DNA from: Lepidostoma basale
Taxonomy: Eukaryota > Arthropoda > Insecta > Trichoptera > Lepidostomatidae
DNA: 64,000 nucleotides
Assembly (NCBI GenBank): GCA_022606425.2
Contig: JAHDVF020000590.1
Coordinates: 62,001 to 126,000 of the forward strand
Direction: 5' to 3'
The notes below the pieces were generated by a model that saw only the letters and a program-made list of their open reading frames with translations, was not told the origin of the DNA and did no database searches. The stretch's first letter is position 1. Each line of letters opens with the position of its first letter. Made by a program: the position numbers and the translations under genes. Of the stretch, positions 1 through 11,416 are shown one piece after another.

Positions 1-202
1 AGAGCCCGTTCCCACTTGTCGGGTGTCGGGTCCGGTTTTTAATCGGATGTTCCAGTGGCAGAACATTTTATATGAAGCTATTCACACTTGCCGGCAAAAA
101 ATCGGGTTCCGGCAAGTGTGAATAGCTCCATATAAAATGTTCTGCCACTGGAACATCCGATTAAAAACCGGACCCGACACCCGACAAGTGGGAACGGGCT
201 CT
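1..202. repeat. Foldback MITE, near-perfect inverted repeat
   Basis: Bases 1-94 and 109-202 are inverted copies with one visible mismatch, around a loop of about 14 bases. The outer end reads AGAGCCCGTTCCCACTTGTC. No coding capacity. The element lies in the last visible SMC2 intron. It starts exactly at the window edge, so the arms may continue further left and no target duplication can be assigned. Confidence 0.85.
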
Positions 203-948
203 TACAGTCTAAATTGACTCATAATGCTGGGGACTTAATTGGCACTATAATCGATTTCTTTTGATAATCAAATGATTTTACTGAAATCTCTTGAAGGAAG
301 TTTATTTTAAATAAAAATTAAATAAAACAATGTTTTTCAACTACTTCCACTTTTGTCTTTATTTCGACAGCGACCGGTTTCGCCAGGCTCGCTGGCATCG
401 ACAGAATGATTTCTTTTGATTTGGCAAAGGCAGGTATGATTAGTTTTCATTATATTTGAGCGGTATTTTTTTTTCATGTTACGGTGATTTTTTGAAGTTA
501 AGTGAGCATTTCTTTTACTTAATTAAATAACAAAATCAAGAGTTTTGTGTCTGTAAACATTGTATTTCTAAGAGCATTGTAATGATCTTGAGTTTTATAT
601 ACAAGAATGTTTTATGCAAATGTGATTGTCTACTTGAATATTGAAGATTAGCTAAACGGTGTTATTTACTTGACTATTAAATTTCATATAAAGTATTCAG
701 AAAACAATTGTTCAATTCATATCAGAATTATTCAAGTTTAACATTCACAGCGAGTTTGCTTGGATCCAAACATTGTTTTATATTATAGATATGAACTAAA
801 TTAGGATACACACATTCTTCCACATACATTCTATGGCACATGTCATTTGATCGGACAAATGAATTGGTATTGTATTTGTTTAATTATATTGGGTGTATTT
901 ATATACTCGAATATAGGAATAGCGAAGCATATTGTTGCCTCAACTCAC
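203..948. other. SMC2 intron 14, AT-rich
   Basis: Intron downstream of the donor at 948. It holds the end of a dispersed repeat at about 260-412, whose hammerhead-like motif is listed separately. I see nothing else recognisable to 948, and no exon for the missing SMC2 head. Confidence 0.6.
372..404 (-). ncRNA. Hammerhead-like motif, family A
   Basis: On the minus strand a CTGTCGA box is followed by a GCCAG/CTGGC stem, then GAAAC-CG-GTC. The very short helix III (ACCGGT) resembles hammerheads in Penelope-like retroelements. The first box departs from CTGANGA, so activity is doubtful. It is followed by a segment also found near 15.85 kb and in part near 17.25 and 51.3 kb. Confidence 0.4.
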
Positions 949-3900
949 CTTGGAGGCGCAGCCAGCAGCCTCGGTCTGCAGTTTGGTCACGCGGTGACCC
1001 AGCTCTTTGATCTCTAGCTCTATTTCGGAGTTGCGAGTCATCAAGTGCTCCTTCTTCCGCAAGGTCTTCTTTATTTCATTACTCTGGGATGCTATGTCAG
1101 ACTTCTTAGCCTTGACTAGCGCTTGAGCTGTTTTAACTATTTCCTGGAAACGCACCCAGAAGTAAGTATTTGTCATTAAATGCTTTTCAATTGGAATCAC
1201 AAAAATAAGATAGGAAGACCTACCTTGATCTGAGCCAAGTCGCGGTCACTCTGCTGCACCTGGAGCTGCAGCTGGGCCAGCGCCTCCTCGCCGGCCACCA
1301 GCTGCTGACGCCCCCCTTCTGCGGCCCGCCCCAGCTCGCTCACCTCCAGCTTCAGAGTCTCAAACTCTTGCTCCCGTTGCTTCCACAGGTTGCGACTGTT
1401 CTCCGCTTGTTTTTTTATCTTCTTCAGCTCATTCTCTACTGCACTCATCTCTCTCTCTCTGTGACCCTTCAAATCTTTCATCTGAGTCTCTAGATTCTTA
1501 GCTTTGGTGTCATTTTCCACCTGCAACTTCTTGCTGTCTACAATTTGCTGTGCAAGCTCCCCGACCTTGAGGTTGAGCTCCTCCACTTCGCTGTGCAGCT
1601 GGTGAGTGGTGGTGGTCTGCATCCTCAGCTTCACGGCGTTCACCTCCACACTCTTCACTTCCCATCGCTGCTTCAGATTTGTGTACTTCTCGTATGCCTG
1701 GTTTGCGCCATTGATTTCGGACTCAATTTGCTTTAGCTGATTCTCTGAATCCTGTAATTGGCTTTCTAGCTGCTTAAGTTCTTTTAATTGCACTAAAACT
1801 GATCCTCCCTGTTTGGTACAAAGTTTTATTTTAACAATATGAAAAACAAAATCCACATTCCATAATGAGTATCATCAATCCGGCCATTACCTTGAGGGCA
1901 GCGCCGCCCGACAGCGTCCCGGCGGGGTCCACGACGTCCCCGTCGAGGGTAACGCAGCGCCGCATGATGCGCGGGTGGTAGGTCACGCGGCGCGCCGTGT
2001 CCAGGTCGGGGCACACCAGGGTGTCTCCAAACACCCAGTTCATGGCTGCCCGCAGCTCGGGGGCGAACGAGATCAACGAGATAGCCATGTGGACATTCTC
2101 CGCACCCACCTTTAAACCAAATCAAACATAAATAAGACATTTCTTTTCAAAATCTTGGGTATACATAGTATGATGGAACAGCACTTTAATGATACATTAA
2201 GAGTTAGCTTTGGTTCACACGGCATTGTACTGCACTATTTTGCAGAATACATACATTGTATACAACTGTTCACACATCCTTTATACTGGAACAAATCCTA
2301 CACCGCTAAATACGTTTAACCAATACTCGCCGGATATGTCAATGAAATCAAATGAACTTTAACGTATTCGGTTTGCAGTAGCTCATAGTATTACACTGCC
2401 TGTTTCATACGGCACAATGTCATATCGTCGGCTAAGATTGGCACAACTCTTTTATTTCCACTTCTCCCTCCCAGAGTTATTTTGTATGCTAGTTAGCAGC
2501 GTGAGCGCACACTGCTTGGATGAATGTTCCTGTTTGATAGTTATTATTGCATTCTATATCGGTTATCACATGCTCGCCATAGAAGGCGGCAGAACTAACT
2601 AACTAACCGGAGGGGAAGGCAGAGAGAATGGACCCCCACACTGCGTAACATACACGTTCGTCCATTTTTCCAATTTTTAATGTGGCAGCGATTATGTAAG
2701 GTAAAACCTCGATATAACGGACCTCTATTTAACCGTCGCGTTGCCATGTGGTCAATTGAGTTTCCACTGCCAATTTAAAGTTGATTTTCTTAAAACCTAT
2801 GGACCCTAATATTATAAAAAAAATTGTAATCCTCCATTGAAGTGTTCTCAATATTTCGTAATAAAAAAAAAGCAAAAATTACTTCCTTCATCCCAAAAAA
2901 AAATATTTTCTAAGACTGCCCTCACCTTCATTCGTGTTAAGGTAGAATTTGTTTTGCTAATATTTACAACTTTATCAAAAGTGACAAATACTTACTCTCT
3001 GTTTTGAACGTATTATAAATTATATCTTTGGCCTTTTCTCATAGGTACGTAATAATACCGACTGTGGACGGAAACGCAGCACGCAACTTAATAATATCAG
3101 AACTGTGAAAATATTAACACTTTACCAAAAAGGACAAATATTAATACGTACTCGTTGTCTTGAACGTACTATACATTTTGCCTAGGTGCCTTTATCTTCG
3201 CCCCGCCGGCCGCGGGCCGCAGACAAGTTTATTCCTGATGTTTAGTCGCTCGTATGCTATGACGCATTACATATCAGAAATCGCATGGTTCCAGAAAAAA
3301 ATTAATAATGATATGTTTTTCAAATAATCCATGTATGTTATAGATATCGATCTATTCTAATGAAATTCCCTACAAGATGACATAAATTAAATTTTGATTC
3401 ATCTAGTCATATGCTTGATATTTAGATAAAGTTAGCGGTAAACTGAACTTACCACATGGGAGCAAGCGTTTTGTTTTGAACACGGTACGTTAAGGGTTAA
3501 CGAACTTCGGATATAATGGACAAAAAATCCCATCAAATGTAAAAAAAATTAATAACGTCCTGTTAATATTATACATTCTTAATTTCAAGGGTGGCTGCAT
3601 GTAAACCATTTTTAGCAGCCATCTAGCGTTACAATTTGAGACATAATGCCGAGCATGGAAGTGAAGATAGCGAAGAAGAAGAAACAACACTGAAAAAAAT
3701 GAAGTTCAATCAGTGGTAAGATCACATCTCGACGATCTAATAACATTTATTGACTATTCGTCAGATAACGAAGTTCAAAGTATATAAGCATATTATGCAG
3801 TATACGCATTTTTGTAATTTTAGAGAGTTGATTATAAAAAAAACAGCAAAATTCAAAAGTGCAAACAAAACTTGATTCCTTTTTCAAAGCAGGATTATCG

Positions 3901-6900
3901 AAAGCAAGTTAGTACCAACTGATTCTTGATTTATAAGATGCACCCAAAACCTTCCGTTTTGACGGTGGCGAAACCGTGGCATCTTTGATACCAATATAAA
4001 AGAACAACTGTTAATATCCATCACATACGTATACTCCGGGTGATGGACGCGTGAAAACTGCGGCTATTCATTTTTCCATGACAACTTACATGACAAATTA
4101 CAATGCAACGCAGTACAATGGCGTGTGAACTTGAGTGGGGCGCCTTAAAGAGGTGTTTTATGTGTGGGACACTCACAATCTCCTGGGCAGTCTTGAGGAT
4201 CTGGGGGTCCGGGGCCCGACCCTGGATCTTGTTGAGAGGGATGATGGTGGTCCTCTGCTGCAGCTGCCCCTTTTGCAATATCATCTTACTGGTCACGTCC
4301 GTGTCCACGATCACATTGTACAGCTGCACATAAATAAGAAGTAATAAAGTGAAGCGGAGCACCCTGATGTGTGCAAGCATCGCTGCTTCTATACATCATA
4401 ATACTATATTACCTTTCCACCGGCAACAGTCTCCAGCGCCGTACAGAACTCGGGCTCATTAACATCAAAAAGTCTGCAGACGGTTCCCTTCACTTTGGAT
4501 CTGTCGAACCCCGGTGTCGGGTCGGAGTACGTAAAGTTACATCTGCGCAACTGTGCCGAAAGGTTGTCTGTGCGTTCATTCAGACGGCGAACAGATGGAA
4601 AAAGCTCGTTACGTTTACGATTCAATTCTGTAATACGCGCTTCATCATACCCGACTGACGAAAGATCTCTCTGAAAAAAACAGATTGTTACATACCATAC
4701 CGCAACAGATGAACAAAGTGAGATCTCCAATAACGTATCATGAAACAAATCTATACCTGCAATTTTGCAACTTCCTTCTCCATGGAAGATATGTTAGCCT
4801 GGTCCTTTCTGTATTGCAGGCTGGTGGCGGCCACGTCTTTCTGGAGAACGCCGAGTCGCTCTTCCAGGTGCTTCTTCTCCATCTGACACTGACTCACGCG
4901 GGTGGACGCCTCCGATGCCATTTGCTTGGCAGCTGTGTGCATGCACAATCCATGCCGAGAAAATACATTCAAACAAGTTCTAATTTTCAGAAGGTGATAG
5001 CTCTAGTTAGCCACCTCCAGCCCCAAGGTATACAGGTATAATAATAACAACAACATTATGTTCTGTTACAAGTATTGTCTATCACTTGCCACTACTTTTT
5101 CCATATAGGTAGGCTATGCTAGATAGGCCATGCATCATCAATCGAAACAAGTGGAAATCAAAAGGCGCAATGTCTGGTGAATCCAGCGGGTGGGGTAAAA
5201 CTTTTCAATTGAGTGTTTCCAAATAGGTTTTGACCGGCTGCGCAACACATGGACGTGCATTATCAGGAGAATAACTTTGTCGTGACTGGAGTAGTAGTGT
5301 AGAAGTCCTCTACTAAATATCATCAATTGTGTTGGGTAGAGAACCTCAGTAATGGTCTCGTTTGGTTTGGGCAACTCACAATACACGACACCAAACTGAT
5401 CCCACCAAATAGTTTTTTTCCATTAATATTTGGCTCAGCTGTAGATGGCCAGGTGATCCCCGTGATTTTATCCTTTTCAGATTATCATAATGGATCCATT
5501 TTGCATCACCAGTGACTATACTTGTCTCGCTTAAGACAGCCTCAACATATGTTTCTACAAGCAATTGACGCGCCTCAGCTGCAGATTTCTTCAAATTGAA
5601 GAAGTTAATCAAAGTAATTGAAAACTCAAAATTTTTGCACAAAAAAGAATATATCATACTGATTAAAATTCACAAATATTTCAAGGTTATGTTGTCGACA
5701 AATGTTCAACCTTCTGATATTGCCGTATACATGGAACAATATTAACCATAACCAGTAACACCAGTAGGTGACGCCAACTTTTGTAAAACGGCGGAAACTT
5801 ATTGATCGTAAATGTCAGAGGTGATTCGAACAGTTTCGATCTGGAGATTTCTTTAACTATATAACTTGCAGACAAACTCGGGTGTTCATGGTAAAGTGTA
5901 AAGGAGCATGTTAAAAAATTGGCAAGACATGGAGACAAAAAATATGGATACCGCACGAGTTAAGTGAAAAGAATCTAAGTGATAAATAAACGCGTGCGAA
6001 GAGCTGTCTGAATTAAATTTAAAAATGCAATTTTTACATCATTTCATAACAGAAGATGAAAAGCGGGTGTTGTATTCTAGCCAAAGACACAAAAACAAAG
6101 GCTCTCGAATAGGCAGTTAGCAAAACCGACTCCAATGTCAGGGCTCACAGCAAAAAAAGTTATTTTGTCCGTTTGGTAGAACTGCAAAAAAATATATATT
6201 TTAAAGCACCCAAACCTGGACAAACAATAAAAACCCAAATGTTGTGTGATCAGCTGAACCACTTGGACCAATAAATAAAAAAGAGACCTGCCTCTAGCTA
6301 ATCGCAGACCAAGTGTTTTTGCAGCAGGATAATGCAAAAATACTAAACAAAAAATTAAGAACCTGGGATGTATGACAATAAGACACCCACCATATTCACC
6401 GGGCATTGCTCCATTCCATTGCTACTTGTTTCGGTCGATGCAACATTTTTTAGTTGGCAAAAAATATGCTAGTTACGAAGTAGTGAAATTGGGCATATCT
6501 GAGTATTTTGATTAATAAATATAAATATTATACAGAATATGGATTTAAAATAATTCAGATAGGTGGAAACAAGTCATTCCAAATGGTGGATATTACATTT
6601 TAGGTAAAATTTGGATAAATAATGTTTCATTAAAAAAAAAATGTTTTTTTCTGGTGCACCTAATAACACAATGTTGTATATACACTTTTGAGAATGTCGC
6701 CACAGCTGTATCGCCATCCGATGTTGTCATCAGCTGATGAAACAGCTGTCGCGGCAAAAATTGGCACATTACAACAGTGTTCTAAATGTAGCAGTTAATA
6801 ATGTTGAAGTATCATAGTGTCAAGGCCAAAACAATGGACATAAAAACACAAACAAATTAATGTTCTAATAGGAGGGATGAGCCTGATGCTATGATATCAT

Positions 6901-9900
6901 TATTCCGCTTCAATTTAGTGTGTGGTTCACCATCTCGTGGACCCCCCTCCCCCCCATTTACATCTCATGCAGCATTGTGGCGCAATTTTACAATCCGGGA
7001 CTTGGCAGACCATGACTTCTCCTGTTCCTCCTTATACAAAATGACACCTGTCAAGCGAGTCTTTCTTTTTAGAATCCTAAGATCCTTGGGCGAGGTTTCC
7101 CTAGACTTGCATCCTCGTGCTTTTGGACCGATAATTGATATGTGAATTATATTAAAACATGTAATAGATGAAAACACACAAACTGGGCGTGTAACCCGGG
7201 CGAAGCTCCGTTGGAGCGATACGGGCTGCTGCTTAAATAATAAAGTGGAGTAAAATAACTAATTATAATAAATGTATTTTCATCTATTTGGAAATGTGGC
7301 ATCACAAACAAAGTGCTCGCTGATGCAGACATTTGTCATATATGTATGTATGTACCTATCAGGTATTCTGCAGAAAATGTCAACAATGTAGATATGATGA
7401 ATAATGATTATGTCGGAGAAAAGATACTACTGTGATCAAAAAATAAGGTGAAATTTGTAATTTCAAATATGCAGGCTCTTCCATTCTGGTAAATCGTTTT
7501 TTTTTTAGGTTGGTAGTACTGCCACTGACATCTGTGTCAAATTTCGTGTCCAATATCTGCATTAGTCCAATAGTTACACGTGTGTTTTTTGAATAACAAA
7601 AATTACTTTAGTGATTTTTACAATGTCTGATTTTGTTGAGCAAAGAAGTTGCATTAAATTTTGTTTGCGGAATGAAATTTCTGCTGCAGAAACATTGAGA
7701 ATGTTACAGAAGGCCTTCGGTGACCACACTGCATTGGTACTTGGAGACCATTTTGCCAAAAATTCAACTCATATTGTTCCACAATCATTGTATTCGCCTG
7801 ATTAAACACCGTGTGAATTCTGGCTATTCCTTAAGCTAATGAGACCGCTCCGGGGACACCATTTTGAAAGGATTGAGATAAAAACCGAATCACTGCACGC
7901 TTTAAAGGCTTTCGAGGATCGGAAAAAACGTTGGCATAAGTGTATTGTATCGGGAGGGAGATTTAGAAAAATAAATAAAGACTTTAAAAGTTATAAGCAA
8001 TTTCACCTTATTTTTTTTATCACAGTAGTAAATAGCAAAAAGATAAAAAGTGGCACCCATGAGCTGGTCCTGCAGGGAGGCCTGCCCGCCCTCCGTCAGC
8101 TGCAGCCCCGAGCTGACGGCCTGGAAGCGCTCCTGCACAGCCGACAGCAACTCCGAGTCTCTCTTCATGGCCTCGCGTAGACCACCAAAGCTGCTCTCCA
8201 TCTACGGGCAAGCAAGATGGCAGTGTTGATTGGTTGTGAATTAAAGGAAAGAGTTTCCAAAGCCAGTCACGGCTCTCACCTCATTTAATTGCTCCTCCTT
8301 TACTTTAAGAGTTTTCTCATCATCATTCACACTATTCTGGAGTATCCGCTGTTTACTTTGGTGAGTTCTTAATCCATCGTGGCCAGACTTGTTCTTTGCC
8401 CAAACGTCGGCTTCCTTGGCCTCTTTAGTTTGCACATCCTTCTCAATCGCCTGAAGCTCGCCACCCGTTTCCTGTAATTAGAGGACATCTATCTGTACAC
8501 ATCGTAATTTACTTACCGACATCTCTTCAAATGTGAAGGCGCGCATAATTAAATTTATAAAGGTACATTCTTTGAAAGATTCCATATAGTGGTGTAAACG
8601 GGTATTTTGACTAGTTTAATTATATAGATTATTTCCCCTATTTACTGTTCTTAAAGATAGTCATTCGTGTGTGATGTGTATGATGTTAAATAATTGTACA
8701 AGTGTTTTCTACAAGTTTCATCATATTTCACGGGAAAACTTAAGGATTATCAAATGTCACATTTGATAACACCTTAGACAGGCGTAACATGTCATTCACT
8801 TAAATATAATAAAACTTCTAGAAAACAGACGTTTCTTTTTGTATTAATTGTGAAATATAAATAAACAAGTCTTCACTTGATAATATGACTATAAGGCGAA
8901 ACGCATTTCAAAATAAGCGATACAATAATAATAATGGCTCTTCATACCTCGTCCATTTTTGTGTTCAATTCAGCAACTAGTTTTTCCATATTTGTGTATT
9001 CTTTTGTATTGTCTAACATTTTCTGGTTTCTCTCTTTAATCTGATCTTTTACGTCATCAACCATCCTTGTAGCCTTTTCTGTATTTTCTTCTGCCGTTAC
9101 ATACCTTGAAAATAAACATCATGAATGTAGCGAGTGCTGTGCTAGCATGCACCTACAATTACAGCAGGGCTACCTCTGGAGGACAACAATTGTAATATTG
9201 GAATATATACAAACAGAATCTCCCTCCGTTGCGAGGGACTCACCTCCACGCCACCACCAGCCTTGTGAGGTTCTCCAGCTCTCTCGTGACTTTTTGATAT
9301 TCCTGAAATTGTGTTCTCTCGTCTTGCAACTTTTGAATTTTCGGAGCAATTTCTTCAGTTATGATCTAAAAGAAGAGAAATTTCATGTCTGAATTCCATC
9401 TATTTCCTTATACTAATCTTGCACACCTTGGTGTGTAAATTGTAGAAGATAGACATAGAGACAGAGACAGAGCGAGCAGAAGGTACGCATACATCACTCA
9501 ACTCCTTTAACTTGGCATCCTTTTTCTCAATCGTTCTCTGGGCAGCTTGTTTCTTGGCTTCGTACATCTTGGTCCCGGCAGCTTCTTCCACCAAAGATAA
9601 GATCTGTTTAGAAAAAATAACGAGTAATAAGGCACTATGCTCCTTTAACCAGAAATGCAAATATAAAAATGATGCTAACGTAAGGATTCTTACTTCAGGT
9701 GGCCTCATTTTGAGTACTTTGCCAATACGGCCCTGCATTATGATAAAGTTGGGATTGTTGACGTTGAGTTGAATAGAACAAAAGAGGTCGTTCACTCTTT
9801 TATTTTGTACATTTATACCGTTAATAAGATATTTGTTCTTGCCACCTATGACCACCTAAAAACAGAATTATAAAAGTTGTAATAAATATTTCACACCAAA

Positions 9901-10345
9901 CTGCGATAGGATCAATCCTAAGAAACTAGCTTACTTGTCTCGTAACAGTTATTTCATCGTAGTTTTCATAGCCGATGGGACAGTGCGTCTTTTCCTTATT
10001 GTCAAATGTGATGCTGACCGTGGCCTTCGTGATTCCCGCCTGCCCGCACTTGTACACCAGGTCTTGGAGGGCCGTCGCTCGCACCTGAAGCATTCAATAC
10101 TGCATTGCACAACTCTTCTAGATAATATCATTCGAGATTCGGATTCAGTCATTCAAAATATATATAAAATAACTAACATTTCCTAAATTTGTTATGCCTA
10201 AAACAAAACAAATAGAGTCCAAAATATTAGATTTTCCGGACCCATTCAGTCCAGTTATAGCGTTGAACTCCCTATCAAAACCATTTACTTCTACTCGGTG
10301 GCCATAAGATTTAAAACCTTCTAAAACTATAGATTTTATGTACAT
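949..10345 (-). CDS. SMC2: SMC2, condensin core ATPase (partial, C-terminal head off window)
   Basis: Structural-maintenance-of-chromosomes protein 2, which pairs with SMC4 in condensin to compact mitotic chromosomes. Fourteen exons, in transcript order: 10345-10178, 10084-9935, 9855-9694, 9603-9493, 9365-9244, 9104-8948, 8471-8280, 8201-8057, 4932-4757, 4670-4413, 4323-4177, 2109-1891, 1808-1224, 1143-949. All have AG acceptors and GT donors, and the phases join to about 929 codons. The start gives [20 protein letters not shown], the canonical SMC2 N-terminus. The Walker A loop GLNGSGKS is at residues 32-39, coiled coil 1 at about 165-515, the hinge at about 520-660 (including TLSGG) and coiled coil 2 from about 670. 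Family members are about 1,200 aa, so about 270 residues with the ABC signature and Walker B should lie left of base 1. The donor at 948 (GTGAGT) is good. The exon 8 donor (GTGCCA, 8056) is weak, but the join aligns without gaps to vertebrate SMC2. Exons are GC-richer than introns. Identification is very secure. Confidence 0.96.
2593..2660 (-). mobile_element. RTE LINE 3' tip with TTAG-repeat tail
   Basis: Read on the minus strand this matches the last codons of the LINE at 17473 (the stretch around 'gcagagagaatgga') and ends in a short TTAG repeat. The fragment near 57390 has a similar tail. It is a 5'-truncated insertion of under 100 bp. Confidence 0.55.
2700..3920 (+). mobile_element. Possible pogo/Tigger-type DNA transposon remnant
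   Basis: A 'ctcgatataacggacct' block near 2708 and a similar 'cggatataatggac' block near 3508 resemble pogo/Tigger terminal sequence. At about 3630-3920 broken plus-strand frames recall the acidic C-terminal tail of Tigger transposases (a [18 protein letters not shown] run, then a lysine-rich end). No intact reading frame or catalytic core. Tentative. Confidence 0.3.
5090..5660 (-). pseudogene. mariner transposase fragment
   Basis: Minus-strand frames with stops and shifts preserve mariner landmarks in order: [22 protein letters not shown] (first catalytic Asp, TGDE/K block), [18 protein letters not shown] (second Asp), and [16 protein letters not shown] (third Asp, D34D type). A decayed cut-and-paste transposase in the SMC2 intron, disrupted at several points. 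Confidence 0.85.
5885..6625 (+). pseudogene. mariner transposase fragment, opposite orientation
   Basis: Plus-strand reading gives [11 protein letters not shown], then an ITEDEK block near 6050, LQQDNAK near 6320, a [12 protein letters not shown] block near 6385, and a tail ending with the N-K-V-I-P-N-G-G-Y pattern near 6570-6600. Many stops and shifts. It is more diverged than the neighbouring fragment, so it is a separate insertion rather than the other half of the 5090-5660 element. Confidence 0.8.
7611..7960 (+). pseudogene. Internally deleted mariner (N-terminus joined to C-terminus)
   Basis: It starts with [20 protein letters not shown], the helix-turn-helix start of a mariner transposase, and runs to about residue 40. 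It then jumps to the C-terminal [12 protein letters not shown] block, a stop, and CEFWLF...RPLRGHHFE...KRWHKCI. The catalytic core between is absent. This is the structure expected of a non-autonomous deletion derivative. Confidence 0.8.
8763..8793 (+). ncRNA. Hammerhead-like motif, family B
   Basis: TTGATAA, a short imperfect stem-loop around CCTTAGACAGG, then GTAACATGTC. It is followed by the family tail 'aataaaacttctagaaaac', also seen at 11.25 kb and, inverted, near 10.75 kb. It lies in an SMC2 intron. The GAAAC box is mutated (GTAAC), so it is probably inactive. Confidence 0.35.
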
Positions 10346-10548
10346 GTTAGAATATTTTCACTGACAGCAGTCGATTTTATACAAAACAAACACCGTTGAC
10401 ATTTGACAATCGAATCGGAGGGAAAACGCATAACAAAAGGTAACGTAAAATTCAAATCATAACGAATACAATCATAGATAAACCAGACAAATCCCACAGT
10501 GCCGACAATAATGCCGTCTTGATAGTATTTATCAAGTCGTAAGCATAT

Positions 10549-10640
10549 AGACAATATTTGCAACATGGAACTATTCTGGGCCGTTATTAGGTGTCTCGTG
10601 ACGTGATCTCGTGTTTTATTTCGATTTTAAATGTGAAATA
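10549..10640. repeat. Dispersed repeat shared with 15673-15800
   Basis: A shared segment beginning 'acaatatttgcaacatgg' and continuing through 'gtgtctcgtg', 'cgtgatctc' and 'ttttatttcgatt' to 'aatgtgaa'. The other copy at 15673-15800 carries about 30 extra bases. It is close to the SMC2 start. Confidence 0.6.
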
Positions 10641-10779
10641 ATTGTAGATTACAATTACGATTGTATTATTACTCTTTATATACGTATTCCAAGTATTTAA
10701 ATATAATACATTTATATTAAATAATTAATACGAATGAAAACGTCAGTTTTCTAGAATTTTTATTATATTTTATGGGAAT

Positions 10780-10810
10780 GAAATGTTTCACCCTTCTAAG
10801 GCAAAATCAA
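10780..10810 (-). ncRNA. Hammerhead-like motif, family B (minus)
   Basis: On the minus strand: TTGATTT, a GCCTT/AAGGG stem, GTGAAACATTTC. Followed by the 'ttctagaaaac' tail. It forms a head-to-head pair with the copy at 11212-11242. Confidence 0.4.
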
Positions 10811-11211
10811 ATGTGACGAAACTTCAACTCTTTGCAGTTTATGTACACTAGTAAATGGTAAATAATAAATTTATTTTATACATAATACTATCATTAGTCA
10901 CCTTGAAATATGTCAAATCATTTGTAAACCATTTGTAAGAAGATGTTTTTCTTAGAAACACTTTATTTCGTCCTACCTCAAATAACTTATTTTTTATTTA
11001 TATAACATTTAGTATCCCCTAACTACGAGTATGTAATCATTGTCATAAAATTTCTTAACAAGTTCCAAAAAATACTCTCCGATATTTCTGGTATATATAC
11101 CCAAATAATTCTTTGTTAAAAATGTATAGAGTCACATCCATTTTCGTTTATTACTGTATTTTGTTCCATTTACTAGTATATAAACTGCAACGAGTTGAAA
11201 TTTCGTATCAT

Positions 11212-11242
11212 TTGATAATGCCTTAGAAGGGCAAAACATGTC
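11212..11242 (+). ncRNA. Hammerhead-like motif, family B
   Basis: TTGATAA, a GCCTT-AG-AAGGGC stem, AAAACATGTC. The stem is well paired. The first box differs from CTGANGA, and the second has A for the first G. Downstream is 'aataaaacttctagaaaac'. Confidence 0.45.
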
Positions 11243-11416
11243 ATTCCCATAAAATATAATAAAACTTCTAGAAAACTGATCATTTCATTCGTATTAATTA
11301 TTTAATATGGAGTTTTACATCATTGTTCAAGAAACAATAAATAATACATTTATGTTTCCGCAGTACTGGTATATCAATTTGGCCATCTTACCTCTCTACA
11401 CTGAAAATTCTGTATA

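Larger units (their letters stand above)
2110..4176. other. SMC2 intron 11 with transposon debris
   Basis: A 2.07 kb intron between the GTGAGT donor at 4176 and the AG acceptor at 2110. It contains the tip of an RTE LINE (2593-2660) and a possible pogo/Tigger remnant (about 2700-3920). No host coding segment is visible. Confidence 0.7.
4933..8056. other. SMC2 intron 8, 3.1 kb with mariner remnants
   Basis: The longest SMC2 intron in the window. It holds three mariner-type remnants (5090-5660, 5885-6625, 7611-7960). Between about 6630 and 7600 I see no recognisable element, only short frames without homology. No host exon is missing, because exons 8 and 9 join without a gap relative to other SMC2 proteins. 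Confidence 0.75.
10346..11416. other. SMC2 upstream region
   Basis: The upstream flank of SMC2, with no recognisable gene. It contains a dispersed repeat also found at 15.67 kb and two inverted family-B hammerhead-like repeats. I cannot place the transcription start, and no clear TATA element is fixed by its position. Confidence 0.5.

Noticed and set aside
1545..1736. Plus-strand frame opposite SMC2 exon 13
   Set aside because: It is the antisense shadow of the coiled-coil coding sequence.
6715..6755. CTGATGAAAC near 6733 as another hammerhead
   Set aside because: The two boxes are adjacent with no stem II between them, so the hammerhead fold is impossible.
949..10345. SMC2 as a truncated pseudogene
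   Set aside because: All visible exons are open with proper splice sites and phases; the missing C-terminus is explained by the window edge after a good donor.
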